DNA of 64,000 nt from Acinetobacter sp. ANC 3903 (GCF_002135315.1 NZ_NEGA01000003.1:147607-211606), one strand, 5' to 3'. Numbered from the stretch's first letter, positions 50,194 to 59,310 are shown. Notes: generated from the sequence alone by a model not told the origin. Made by a program: numbers and translations.

Positions 50194-51081
50194 GTGAATT
50201 CAAGACTAGAGAAACTCTTTCAGAATCGAGTCAACGGCAAAGTTGTTTTAATCACAGGTGCATCGAGTGGTATTGGTTTAACCGCTGCGTATAAACTTGC
50301 CGATGCTGGTGCACATGTTCTGTTGGTGGCTCGTACCAAAGAAACACTAGATCAAGTTAAAGAAGAAATAGAAGCCAAAGGCGGCAAAGCCTCTGTTTTC
50401 CCATGTGATTTAAACGACATGGACTCTATTGATGAAGTATCAAAACAAATTTTAGCCTCTGTAGACCATATTGATATCCTGATCAACAATGCTGGACGCT
50501 CGATTCGTCGTGCGGTTCATGAATCAACAGACCGTTTCCATGATTTTGAACGTACCATGCAGCTGAATTACTTTGGTGCAGTGCGTTTAGTGATGAATAT
50601 CCTGCCGCAAATGATGATCCGCCGCGATGGTCATATCATCAACATCAGCTCGATTGGTGTCTTGGCCAATGCGACACGCTTTTCCGCTTATGTGGCCTCT
50701 AAAGCCGCACTGGATGCTTTCAGCCGCTGTCTGTCTGCCGAAGTTCATTCACATAAAATTGCGATTACTTCGGTTTACATGCCATTGGTTCGTACCCCAA
50801 TGATTGCACCAACCAAAATCTATAAATATGTACCCACCCTGTCTCCTGAACAGGCAGCAGATTTAATTGCTTATGCAATTGTGAAGCGTCCGAAAAAAGT
50901 GGCAACCAACTTAGGTCGTTTGGCATCAATTACCTATTCGATTGCGCCAGACATCAATAATAAATTGATGTCGATTGGTTATAACCTGTTCCCGAGTTCT
51001 TCCGCTTCGGTAGGTCAGCCACAGAAATTAAACTGGGTACAAAAAGCGTATGCACGCCTGTTCCCGGGTGAACATTGGTAA
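50194..51081 (+). CDS. acr1: fatty acyl-CoA reductase Acr1 (short-chain dehydrogenase)
   Basis: The 295-residue SDR protein has an NADPH loop GASSGIG (residues 22-28) and NNAGRS, and a catalytic YxxxK (Tyr166, Lys170) in FSAYVASKAAL. Its beginning, its RAVHESTDRFHDFERTMQLNYFG segment and its C-terminal ARLFPGEHW match my memory of Acr1 of Acinetobacter baylyi, which reduces long-chain acyl-CoA to the aldehyde for wax-ester synthesis. The start is a GTG with AGGA seven bases upstream. It is alone in its unit. A generic SDR is the alternative, but the end-to-end likeness makes Acr1 likely. Confidence 0.85.
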   Translation: MNSRLEKLFQNRVNGKVVLITGASSGIGLTAAYKLADAGAHVLLVARTKETLDQVKEEIEAKGGKASVFPCDLNDMDSIDEVSKQILASVDHIDILINNAGRSIRRAVHESTDRFHDFERTMQLNYFGAVRLVMNILPQMMIRRDGHIINISSIGVLANATRFSAYVASKAALDAFSRCLSAEVHSHKIAITSVYMPLVRTPMIAPTKIYKYVPTLSPEQAADLIAYAIVKRPKKVATNLGRLASITYSIAPDINNKLMSIGYNLFPSSSASVGQPQKLNWVQKAYARLFPGEHW

Positions 51082-51091
51082 GATTGTGCAA

Positions 51092-51124
51092 TAAAAAAGC
51101 CAGTCACTAGACTGGCTTTTTTAT
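51092..51124 (+). terminator. terminator of acr1
   Basis: AAAAAAGCCAGTC and GACTGGCTTTTTT form a stem-loop directly past the stop. Confidence 0.88.
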
Positions 51125-51160
51125 GCTATAAACACCCATCATTTTTGCTTTTAGATTTTT

Positions 51161-51478
51161 ATGCGGATTGCTGCTCTCATATTGCAATATGGCTGTTTTG
51201 CTTTTGCTCTTTTTCTTTGCTATCAAGTCGGTACTTCTCTATACCTGCAAGATTATAAATTGATGGATATCGTCAGCGATATCGGTACTATTTTAATTTG
51301 TATCGATTTAGGCGTGTTCCTGCATTTCAATAAGTCTCTGGCATCGCTAAAAATGAAAAACGCTTCTCAGCAGCCTGCTGTTCAGGTTTCAAGGATAGAA
51401 AAAATCACGCGTAAGTTGGGTCATTTGGGTATTATTCTGATTATCTGTAGCTGGATTGTGCCAATCATTAATTCATAA
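51161..51478 (+). CDS. small membrane protein of unknown function
   Basis: The 105-residue product has hydrophobic segments at about residues 4-26, 38-55 and 88-103, with a short polar, basic loop between the last two. I do not recognise a family. It begins right after the acr1 terminator with no strong ribosome site (ATTTTT before the ATG), so expression level is uncertain. A bidirectional terminator separates it from tex. Confidence 0.55.
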   Translation: MRIAALILQYGCFAFALFLCYQVGTSLYLQDYKLMDIVSDIGTILICIDLGVFLHFNKSLASLKMKNASQQPAVQVSRIEKITRKLGHLGIILIICSWIVPIINS

Positions 51479-51486
51479 AAAGTAAA

Positions 51487-51517
51487 TAAAAAACCTCCCG
51501 ATGGGGAGGTTTTTTTA
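51487..51517. terminator. bidirectional terminator before tex end
   Basis: AAAAAACCTCCC and GGGAGGTTTTTTT form a stem between two converging genes. Confidence 0.85.
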
Positions 51518-51528
51518 GCAATTAAAGA

Positions 51529-53889
51529 TTACTTCGAACCTTTAATCCCGGCTTGTAATAACAATGCACCCAAACCACCAATTTTATTTTCTTGCGGTTT
51601 AGCCGATTGAGGCTTCTTCCCTTGTGGTCGTTCGCCTTGCGGACGTGCATGCTGTGGACGTTTGGCTTGTGGCTTACGCTCAGCACGTTGTTCATTCTGA
51701 GCATTGTCACGGCGTGGCTGACGTGGCGCTTTAGCTGGAGCTTCAGAACCTTCAGGACGCATCGACAAGTTCACACGGTTACGTTCAGCATCGACAGTGA
51801 GCACACGAACTTGCACGATCTGACCCGGTTTTACTACTTTGTGCGGATCGGATACAAACTCGTTCGCCAATTCAGAAATATGCACTAAACCGTCTTGGTG
51901 TACGCCTACATCCACGAATGCACCGAAGTTGGTGACATTGGTAATCACGCCTTCCAGCTGCATGCCTTCAGTCAATTGTGACACTTCAGTAATGTCTTCA
52001 CGGAATTTGGCAGTACGGAATTCCGGACGTGGGTCACGACCCGGTTTTTCAAGTTCAGACAATACATCTTGAATGGTTGGCAAACCGAATTGCTCATCTG
52101 CAAATTCTTCTGCATTCACTTGGCGGATGATTTCAGAATTGCCGATAATGTCTTTTACCGTAGTGGCTTTTGCTGCAACAATTTTGCTGACCAAAGCATA
52201 AGATTCAGGGTGAACCGCAGATGCATCCAGTGGTTCAGAACCCTCTTGAATACGCAAGAAACCTGCTGCCTGCTCAAAAGTACGTTCGCCTAAACGCGGC
52301 ACTTTTTTCAGGCTTTGACGGTTATCAAAACGTCCATTTTCTTTACGGAAATCGACAATCTGTTGTGCAATTGATTTATTTAAACCTGCGATATAACCCA
52401 AAATCGCTGAAGATGCAGTATTGACATCCACACCGACCGAGTTCACACAGTCTTCCACTACTGCTTCAAGGGTTTTTGCCAAGCCCGCTTGGTTCACATC
52501 GTGTTGGTACTGACCTACACCAATTGATTTCGGATCAATTTTCACAAGTTCTGCTAGTGGATCTTGTAAACGGCGTGCAATTGAAACTGCGCCACGAATG
52601 GTAACGTCTAATTCAGGAAGCTCTTGCGAAGCCAGTTCAGAAGCTGAATAAACCGATGCGCCAGCTTCACTCACTGAAACACGCGTCAAATTCAAATCAG
52701 CATTTTGAGCCATCATTTCAGCTACAACTGCTTCAGTTTCACGGCTTGCAGTACCATTACCAATCGCAATCAGGTCAACATTGAATTCACGGCACAGACG
52801 TGCAAGTTCAGCAATTGAGCCTTCTTTATCTTCTTTGGGTGCAAACGGGTAAATGGTGCTATGCGCAACCACATCACCTGACTGGTTTACCACTGCCAGT
52901 TTCACACCAGTACGGATGCCTGGATCTACACCTAAGGTGCAACGCGCGCCTGCAGGAGCAGAAAGCAATAAATGACGTAAGTTTTCTGCAAATACGTCCA
53001 TTGCTTCAGCTTCAGCAGCAAGACGTTTTTCAGTCAACAATGAATGTTCGATTTGTGGACGAATCTTGCCTAACCAGAACAGTTTTGCAGTTTGTTTCAA
53101 GTAGTCTTGACGTGCTTGCGGTTGTACTGTTTCCAGATTGTATTCAGTTTCAATACGCGCAAGGGGTGCAGCATCTTCACCATCCACTTTTAAGCCCAAG
53201 ACATTTTCTTGACGGCCGCGAAGCATTGCAAGCAAGCGATGTGAAGGCACCTTATTGAAGTTTTCTGAAAAATCGAAGTAATCACGGAATTTTTTGCCGA
53301 CTTCTTTTTTCTCATCACTTGCAACTGCGCTTTTTAAAACTGCTGTTTTAGCAAATGCCGCTTTTAATTCAGTGGTTAAAGCAATGTTTTGTGCCCAGTC
53401 ATCAAGCAGAATATGCTGGATCGCATCGAGCTGACTTTCTAAATCTGGATAATCTTCATGGCTAAAGCCAGCTAAAGCTTCTGCTGGATCAACTTGTTCG
53501 CTAAAGATTTTTTCAGCAATTGGTCCCAAACCTGCTTCTTTGGCTTTAAAAGATTTGCTGGTACGTTTTGGACGGTACGGCGCATAAATCTCTTCTAAAG
53601 CATTCTTGGTTTCAGCAGCATTTACACGTGCCAACAAATCATCTGACAATTTATTTTGTTCTTTCAGAGATTCGATTACTTTTTCACGGCGTTCAAATAA
53701 ATCACGTAAATACGATAAACGGTTGTCGAGTTGGCGTAACTGGGTATCGTCCAAGCCTTGCGTTACTTCTTTACGGTAACGTGCGATAAATGGAACGCTG
53801 GCACCTTCATCAATCAGCTTGATGGCAGCTTCTACTTGATTTGGACGTACGGCAATTTCTTTTGCTAACTGCTGAACTAAGTCAGTCAT
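51529..53889 (-). CDS. tex: RNA-binding transcription accessory protein Tex
   Basis: Tex (786 residues) is a cytoplasmic nucleic-acid-binding protein related to Spt6. It has an N-terminal helical region (VPFIARYRKEVTQGLDD), a YqgF/RuvX-like domain (LGVDPGIRTGVKLAVV), helix-hairpin-helix motifs (DVNTASSAILGYIAGLNKSIAQQIVDFR), and a C-terminal S1 domain (GVITNVTNFGAFVDVGVHQDGLVHISE). The last 65 residues form a basic Arg/Gln/Pro/Lys tail with loose RPQ repeats. The ATG at 53889 gives the family N-terminus; a GTG five codons upstream is overlapped by its ribosome site. Confidence 0.95.
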   Translation of the reverse strand: MTDLVQQLAKEIAVRPNQVEAAIKLIDEGASVPFIARYRKEVTQGLDDTQLRQLDNRLSYLRDLFERREKVIESLKEQNKLSDDLLARVNAAETKNALEEIYAPYRPKRTSKSFKAKEAGLGPIAEKIFSEQVDPAEALAGFSHEDYPDLESQLDAIQHILLDDWAQNIALTTELKAAFAKTAVLKSAVASDEKKEVGKKFRDYFDFSENFNKVPSHRLLAMLRGRQENVLGLKVDGEDAAPLARIETEYNLETVQPQARQDYLKQTAKLFWLGKIRPQIEHSLLTEKRLAAEAEAMDVFAENLRHLLLSAPAGARCTLGVDPGIRTGVKLAVVNQSGDVVAHSTIYPFAPKEDKEGSIAELARLCREFNVDLIAIGNGTASRETEAVVAEMMAQNADLNLTRVSVSEAGASVYSASELASQELPELDVTIRGAVSIARRLQDPLAELVKIDPKSIGVGQYQHDVNQAGLAKTLEAVVEDCVNSVGVDVNTASSAILGYIAGLNKSIAQQIVDFRKENGRFDNRQSLKKVPRLGERTFEQAAGFLRIQEGSEPLDASAVHPESYALVSKIVAAKATTVKDIIGNSEIIRQVNAEEFADEQFGLPTIQDVLSELEKPGRDPRPEFRTAKFREDITEVSQLTEGMQLEGVITNVTNFGAFVDVGVHQDGLVHISELANEFVSDPHKVVKPGQIVQVRVLTVDAERNRVNLSMRPEGSEAPAKAPRQPRRDNAQNEQRAERKPQAKRPQHARPQGERPQGKKPQSAKPQENKIGGLGALLLQAGIKGSK

Positions 53890-54082
53890 CGTGTTTGATC
53901 CCACAAGGATAAGTACTAAATGGCATGATTATAAAGACCAAGCCCATAAAATCCACAATTGTTTTGATTAAATTTATAAGTGGTTCATATTGCCAATTGA
54001 TGTCTTTTTCAGAATTTCTCACAAAATTAAGTGACAAGTAGATTTTTACTCTACATATTCAGCAAGATGAACGATAATTTAG
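53890..54082. other. divergent spacer between tex and the ompR region
   Basis: About 190 bases of AT-rich sequence that must hold the tex promoter and one for ompR or its leader ORF. No distinct operator is recognisable by eye. Confidence 0.4.
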
Positions 54083-54214
54083 ATGTATACATTTGGTATC
54101 TATGTCTTGATTTTATCTGCAATATTTGTTGCTTTAGAGCATAGCAAACAGATACAAATGAATCGTATACTCAAGGCTATCCGAACTTTTGTTTACGATG
54201 ACAATAAAGAATAA
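54083..54214 (+). CDS. possible 43-residue membrane peptide upstream of ompR
   Basis: An open frame from ATG 54083 to TAA 54212-54214 codes for 43 residues. The first 18 or so are hydrophobic and could span the membrane (FGIYVLILSAIFVALEH); the remainder is basic and polar. Its stop abuts the AAGGAG ribosome site of ompR, so translation of the two could be coupled. The ribosome site before it is weak (AAGATGA), and such a short frame could arise by chance. I recognise no family. Confidence 0.35.
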   Translation: MYTFGIYVLILSAIFVALEHSKQIQMNRILKAIRTFVYDDNKE

Positions 54215-54224
54215 GGAGCACATC

Positions 54225-54989
54225 ATGAGTTTAGTGGTACCTGCTGAAAAAACAGATCCAGTACAAACTGAAACTGATCGCGTCGAACGCATTCTCGTTG
54301 TAGATGACGATGTGCGTTTACGTACGTTGTTACAGCGTTTTCTAGAAGATAAAGGCTTCGTGGTCAAAACCGCTCACGATGCAACGCAAATGGATCGTTT
54401 ATTGCAGCGCGAACTTTTCTCCCTGATCGTGCTCGATTTTATGCTTCCGGTTGAAGATGGCTTAAGTATTTGCCGTCGTTTACGCCAATCGAATATTGAT
54501 ACACCGATTATCATGCTGACTGCACGTGGTAGCGATTCTGACCGTATTGCCGGGCTAGAAGCGGGTGCCGACGATTACTTGCCTAAGCCTTTTAACCCCA
54601 ATGAACTGCTGGCGCGTATTCGTGCCGTGCTACGTCGTCAGGTACGTGAAGTTCCAGGTGCACCAAGCCAGCAAATGGAAGTGGTCAGCTTTGGTCCATG
54701 GTCACTGGATTTATCTACCCGCACCCTGACCCGTGAAGGTCAAGTGGTAACGCTGACCACAGGTGAGTTCGCGGTACTGAAAGCTTTAGTGCAACATCCA
54801 CGTGAACCTTTAACCCGTGACAAATTGATGAATTTGGCACGCGGTCGTGAATGGGGGGCAATGGAACGCTCGATTGATGTTCAGGTGTCTCGTTTACGTC
54901 GTCTGGTTGAAGAAAACCCTGCCCGTGCGCGCTATATTCAAACGGTTTGGGGCGTAGGTTATGTCTTTGTTCCAGATGGTGCAGAATAA
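54225..54989 (+). CDS. ompR: two-component response regulator OmpR
   Basis: OmpR (254 residues) has a receiver domain with the acidic pocket Asp27/Asp28 and phospho-acceptor Asp71 (IVLDFMLP), KPFNPNELLAR at its end, and a winged-helix DNA-binding domain (LTTGEFAVLKALVQHPREPLTRDKL) ending in the TVWGVGYVF signature. The ATG at 54225 has AAGGAG six bases upstream; a longer reading frame has no site. EnvZ lies 283 bases downstream, an unusually wide gap for this pair because of a repeat. Confidence 0.95.
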   Translation: MSLVVPAEKTDPVQTETDRVERILVVDDDVRLRTLLQRFLEDKGFVVKTAHDATQMDRLLQRELFSLIVLDFMLPVEDGLSICRRLRQSNIDTPIIMLTARGSDSDRIAGLEAGADDYLPKPFNPNELLARIRAVLRRQVREVPGAPSQQMEVVSFGPWSLDLSTRTLTREGQVVTLTTGEFAVLKALVQHPREPLTRDKLMNLARGREWGAMERSIDVQVSRLRRLVEENPARARYIQTVWGVGYVFVPDGAE

Positions 54990-55059
54990 TTCACAACCGA
55001 AAGGGCTGCATAAACATACACAGCAAAGTCTTTTCATTAAGCTTTTAAAGCATATATTA

Positions 55060-55215
55060 ACCTGCGGTTCGCCTTACTTTTGTTTCGGCAAAAGTAAGCA
55101 AAACCATTATCATCCGCAAAACTCGGTAAATTTCTGCAATTAATTAAACAATAAAATCGCAGAAACTTTAAATATTAAACACTTCCTGCCTCAAACAGTT
55201 GCGGATGACCTGAGC
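55060..55215. repeat. palindromic repeat element between ompR and envZ
   Basis: A perfect 10-bp stem, CTTACTTTTG with a TTTCGG loop (55073-55098), is followed by nested inverted arms: TCATCCGCAA at 55110-55119 against TTGCGGATGA at 55199-55208, and TTTCTGC at 55131-55137 against GCAGAAA near 55159-55165. It has no coding capacity. It looks like a small non-autonomous dispersed repeat lodged in the operon. Confidence 0.6.
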
Positions 55216-55272
55216 GCGTATCGGAATTCAGTTTATTGTAAATACACTTTAAATTTGGCTCTAGGACACAGT

Positions 55273-56733
55273 GTGAAACTCGAACCCATCGACCCGCAAA
55301 AATTTACTGATTACGAAGCTTATTCTGAAAAGAAGCGAACCTCATGGAATCGCTTTCTCGACAAAATCAAGCCCCGTTCAGCTGCAATGCGTACCACTGT
55401 GCTCGTGTTATTCATTGTATTTTTCAGTTTATTTATGTCGTTGTGGTTCTTCTGGCGTACCCTTTACCTTCCTGAAATTCAACAGCATGCCCGCTATTTA
55501 GGGGTCGAACTGGAAATTCTGAATAATCCTGAGTTACGGATTTTTCATAATGATGCCGAAGTGGATGTCGACACCTGGCTAAAAAACCGGGTTGGGATTG
55601 AATATGTCACCAACCCCAAAGAATATCCCAATGTAAAGGACAAGGTGATTGCCGAGTTTTTTACCAATCAGATAGAAAAAAAACTGGCGAAAGAACTAAA
55701 AATTGAAAATGTCACGGTCTATTTCCAGTTTAAACCCAGTCCGCGTATTTGGATTCAAACCCCGGAAATGAACGGACATTGGGTACGTGAACCCTTAAAA
55801 ACCTATGCCAACTATAGTCCTGAACTGGTCTATGGCTGGTTATTTGGTGTGCCACTGATTGCCGCTGCCATCATTTTAACCCTAGTTCGCCAGCTCAACC
55901 GGCCCTTGCGCCGTTTACAAAATGCGGCTAACAGCTACAGTAAAACCGGCTCGGCGCCCTATCTTGAAACCAATCATGGGCCACAAGAAATTCGTGAAGT
56001 GAACCGGGCTTTCAATCATATGATTTATACCCTAGATCAGACTGAACGCGACCGCCGTATCATGTTGGCAGGGATTTCTCACGACTTGCGTACTCCCCTC
56101 ACCCGCATCCGTTTAAGTGCAGAAATGATGCCCGATGATGACTTTCTGAAAGAAGGCTTCATTTATGATGTTGAAGATATGGATGCCATTCTGAACCAGT
56201 TTATCTCCTACATGCGCGATGGCTCCGATGAAGAACTCCAGGACACTGACATTAATATGCTGTTACAAGAATTAGTGATTCAGTTCAAACCTCTGGATGT
56301 ACGTTTTGAAGCACAAGAGGTGCCGACCATTCAGGCACGTAGCCAGTCTTTAAAACGCCTGATTGGCAATCTCATTAACAACTCAAAACGCTATGGTGCC
56401 GAACCAATCGAATTATCCGCCCAAGTAGAAAATCATCATCTACTGATTCGGGTTGCCGACCATGGCAAAGGCATTCCTGAAGACCAAATTGAAGATTTAA
56501 TGCAACCTTTTGTGCGCGGTAATGAAGCCCGTACCATACAAGGCAGTGGTTTAGGTTTGGCCATCGTGAAACGCATTGTTGATCTTCATCAAGGCAAGCT
56601 CACAATCCATAATCGTCCTCAGGGTGGTTTAGAAGCACTTATTTCTTTACCTCTACTACATGATGAGGTTGAGGAAAATATCCCGCAAGGCGCCTTAGGA
56701 AAAATTAAACAAACAATCACTGGGCATTTTTAA
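55273..56733 (+). CDS. envZ: sensor histidine kinase EnvZ
   Basis: EnvZ (486 residues) has a first membrane segment at about residues 42-64, a periplasmic domain of about 120 residues, a second membrane segment near 190, a HAMP region, and the kinase core. His270 in GISHDLRTPLTR is the phosphorylation site; NLINNSKRYG (N box), DHGKGIPEDQ (G1) and GSGLGLAIVKR (G2) follow. The start is a GTG at 55273 with AGGA six bases upstream; a TTG six codons earlier is weaker. It partners OmpR. Confidence 0.94.
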   Translation: MKLEPIDPQKFTDYEAYSEKKRTSWNRFLDKIKPRSAAMRTTVLVLFIVFFSLFMSLWFFWRTLYLPEIQQHARYLGVELEILNNPELRIFHNDAEVDVDTWLKNRVGIEYVTNPKEYPNVKDKVIAEFFTNQIEKKLAKELKIENVTVYFQFKPSPRIWIQTPEMNGHWVREPLKTYANYSPELVYGWLFGVPLIAAAIILTLVRQLNRPLRRLQNAANSYSKTGSAPYLETNHGPQEIREVNRAFNHMIYTLDQTERDRRIMLAGISHDLRTPLTRIRLSAEMMPDDDFLKEGFIYDVEDMDAILNQFISYMRDGSDEELQDTDINMLLQELVIQFKPLDVRFEAQEVPTIQARSQSLKRLIGNLINNSKRYGAEPIELSAQVENHHLLIRVADHGKGIPEDQIEDLMQPFVRGNEARTIQGSGLGLAIVKRIVDLHQGKLTIHNRPQGGLEALISLPLLHDEVEENIPQGALGKIKQTITGHF

Positions 56734-56772
56734 GGTTTGGTTAATTAATCAACAAACAGTTTTGCTCAGCTA

Positions 56773-56813
56773 TTAATCTATTGGTTTTTAACTACTAAAA
56801 ATCAATAGATTAA
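56773..56813 (+). other. long hairpin upstream of the CoA-transferase gene
   Basis: TTAATCTATTG pairs with CAATAGATTAA, extended by GTTTTTA/TAAAAAT to about 18 pairs with a 5-base loop. GGTTTTTAA (56783-56791) can also pair with TTAAAAACC (56810-56818), a mutually exclusive structure. It lies 40 bases past envZ and 126 before the next gene, without a typical T-run. Confidence 0.45.
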
Positions 56814-56938
56814 AAACCATAAAAAATCGTTATACCCACATTTTTTCAAAAAATTAGACCTTAGCCTAACAGGCATGCACAATTTGTTTTTTGGACGGTA
56901 CAATCCGTCTAGTTTTGAACAAGAATTGAGCGTAAACC

Positions 56939-58456
56939 ATGTCTTTAGATCGTATTCGTTTAGCGTCACTTCATGACAAAGTCATGAGCGCAGAACAAGC
57001 TGCTACTTTTATCCAAGATGGTATGACTGTAGGTATGAGTGGATTTACTCGTGCAGGTGAAGCAAAAGCTGTACCTTTAGCGCTTGTAAAACAAGCTCAA
57101 AGTAATCCTTTAAAAATTACTTTAATCACAGGTGCAAGCCTGGGTAACGACCTAGATAAACAATTAACTGAAGCTGGTGTACTTGCTCGTCGTTTACCGT
57201 TCCAAGTAGATAATACTTTACGTAAAGCCATTAACAAAGGCGAAGTGATGTTCATCGATCAGCATTTGTCTGAAACGGTTGAGCAAATGCGTAATCTTCA
57301 GTTAAAAAAACCTGATGTAGCGGTGATTGAAGCTGTTGCAATCACTGAAGATGGTGGCATCATCCCAACGACTTCTGTAGGTAACTCTGCAAGCTTTGCA
57401 ATCTTTGCTGAAAAAGTGATTGTAGAAATCAACACCAACTTAAGCCCTGCTTTTGAAGGCTTACACGACATCTACATTCCAACGTATCGTCCAACCCGTC
57501 AGCCAATTCCTTTGACCAAGGTTGATGAGCGTATTGGTACACATGCGATCAATATTGATCCGTCCAAGATTGTAGGTATTGTATTTAATGGCGAATATCA
57601 TGACTCACCATCAACTGTGACTGAGCCAGATGATGAAACTCAAGGTATTGCGAACCACTTGATCGCATTCTTTGAAAAAGAAGTGGCTGAAGGCCGTCTT
57701 CCATCTAACCTTGGCCCATTACAAGCAGGTATTGGTTCAATTGCCAACGCTGTATTGACGGGTCTGAAAGATTCAAACTTCGAAGACTTGGTGATGTACT
57801 CTGAAGTACTTCAAGACTGTACTTTTGAATTGATTGATGCAGGCAAAATGAAATTTGCTTCAGGTTCATCTATTACCCTTTCTGCTAAATATGGCGAAAA
57901 AGTATTTAACAACCTGGAAGCATACAAAGACAAACTTGTGCTTCGTCCACAGGAAATTTCGAACCACCCTGAATTGGTTCGCCGTCTAGGTATTATCGGT
58001 ATCAATACTGCACTCGAGTTTGATATTTACGGTAACGTAAACTCAACTCACGTTTGCGGTACTAAAATGATGAACGGTATTGGTGGTTCAGGTGACTTCG
58101 CACGTAATGCACACTTGGCAATCTTCGTGACTAAATCGATTGCAAAAGGTGGCGATATTTCTTCTATCGTTCCGTTCGCATCTCACGTAGACCATGCTGA
58201 ACACGACGTAGACATCCTGGTCACTGAACAGGGTCTTGCTGACTTACGTGGTCTTGCTCCACGTGAACGTGCGCGTGCGATTATCGACAACTGTGCACAC
58301 CCGATGTACCGTGGTGCATTAAATGATTACTTCGATCGTGCATGTGCCAAAGGTGGTCATACTCCACACTTGCTTCGTGAAGCTTTATCTTGGCATTCTA
58401 ACTTTGAAGAAACCGGTCACATGTTGGCTACTTCAGCAGAAGCTAAAAGCGCTTAA
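56939..58456 (+). CDS. succinyl-CoA:acetate CoA-transferase / acetyl-CoA hydrolase family protein
   Basis: The 505-residue protein belongs to the acetyl-CoA hydrolase/transferase family (AarC, Cat1, Ach1). VGMSGFTRAGEAKAVP is near the start; the catalytic Glu is Glu289 in MYSEVLQD; HVCGTKMMNGIGGSGDFARNA forms part of the CoA site. Such enzymes move CoA between succinate and acetate, in the cytoplasm. The closest layout is AarC-type succinyl-CoA:acetate CoA-transferase, but hydrolase activity cannot be excluded. Many codons are of the preferred Acinetobacter type, suggesting high expression. It is alone in its unit. Confidence 0.88.
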   Translation: MSLDRIRLASLHDKVMSAEQAATFIQDGMTVGMSGFTRAGEAKAVPLALVKQAQSNPLKITLITGASLGNDLDKQLTEAGVLARRLPFQVDNTLRKAINKGEVMFIDQHLSETVEQMRNLQLKKPDVAVIEAVAITEDGGIIPTTSVGNSASFAIFAEKVIVEINTNLSPAFEGLHDIYIPTYRPTRQPIPLTKVDERIGTHAINIDPSKIVGIVFNGEYHDSPSTVTEPDDETQGIANHLIAFFEKEVAEGRLPSNLGPLQAGIGSIANAVLTGLKDSNFEDLVMYSEVLQDCTFELIDAGKMKFASGSSITLSAKYGEKVFNNLEAYKDKLVLRPQEISNHPELVRRLGIIGINTALEFDIYGNVNSTHVCGTKMMNGIGGSGDFARNAHLAIFVTKSIAKGGDISSIVPFASHVDHAEHDVDILVTEQGLADLRGLAPRERARAIIDNCAHPMYRGALNDYFDRACAKGGHTPHLLREALSWHSNFEETGHMLATSAEAKSA

Positions 58457-58476
58457 TCACGCTGCTACATTGCATT

Positions 58477-58508
58477 AAAAAAAGCGTACTCCGGTACGCT
58501 TTTTTATT
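58477..58508 (+). terminator. terminator of the CoA-transferase gene
   Basis: AGCGTAC-TCCG-GTACGCT stem followed by TTTTTATTTT. Confidence 0.88.
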
Positions 58509-58560
58509 TTATAGGCAGCTTATCAAACTGAGCCAGCCAACCACGATAAAAACTTAAAGA

Positions 58561-59310
58561 CTATAAGCGCTGCTCAACCGCCTGACGGTTTTGCTTTTTA
58601 ATTTTTTCCATTTCTGCGTTTAACTGTAAAATTTCCTGATACAAGGCATTAAATTGTTTTAGCGGTTGATCCTGATAAAACATAAAGGTCTTGTTCTTTT
58701 TCTCCCATTTATTATTTTTTAAAACCTGAAATAAAGCATCGGCCTTATTGAGTACTTGCTGTTCCAAAGCAAATAAGGCATGGCTTTGATCATTATCACG
58801 ACTGTCGCGCAAGCTATTAATTAATTGATAACGCAGATGTGCCTTGATTGACAACTGTTTGGCTCGAGCCAAGGTATTATCTTCGCGTTGCTGACTTTGC
58901 TGTTGATACTGTGCAGCCAGAAGATAGGCTTGCCGTAGCATCTGCTCTGTTTCTGCAAACTTGTGTTTCCGATCCTGATCCAAACGGTCAATATTTAAAA
59001 ATTGATCCCAATGAATCGCTTTAAGATCACGCAAATATTTATTTCTGGCTTCAGCATTCTGAATCATCTGGCTCAGGACGAAGTCTGCCATCACCTTATA
59101 ATCGCCCTGTAAACGCGGATCTGAAACTTGGATATTGATTGGCTTGGACCAGTCTTGCGCCTGCTGATAAATCAGTTCAGCTTTTTCATACAATACCGTC
59201 TGGTAGCTGTGCAGTTGGCTGAGTTCTTTTTGCTGGACCTAATATTGATAAAACATCCAGCCAAATACACTGCATGTTGCCAATGCCAAGATGAGAAAAA
59301 TTCTGGGCAT
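58561..59310 (-). pseudogene. coiled-coil membrane-anchored protein gene interrupted by an amber codon
   Basis: An ATG at 59308-59310 with GAGGAG six bases upstream opens a frame coding for a membrane anchor (MPRIFLILALATCSVFGWMF). It hits an in-frame TAG at codon 24 (59239-59241), then continues open for 225 more codons to the stop at 58561. The part beyond the TAG is helical and Gln/Lys-rich, with coiled-coil character and no recognised domain. The only start after the TAG that fits is a TTG at 59191-59193 without a good ribosome site. The gene is thus probably inactivated, unless the TAG is suppressed or is a sequencing error. The family is unknown to me. Confidence 0.6.
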
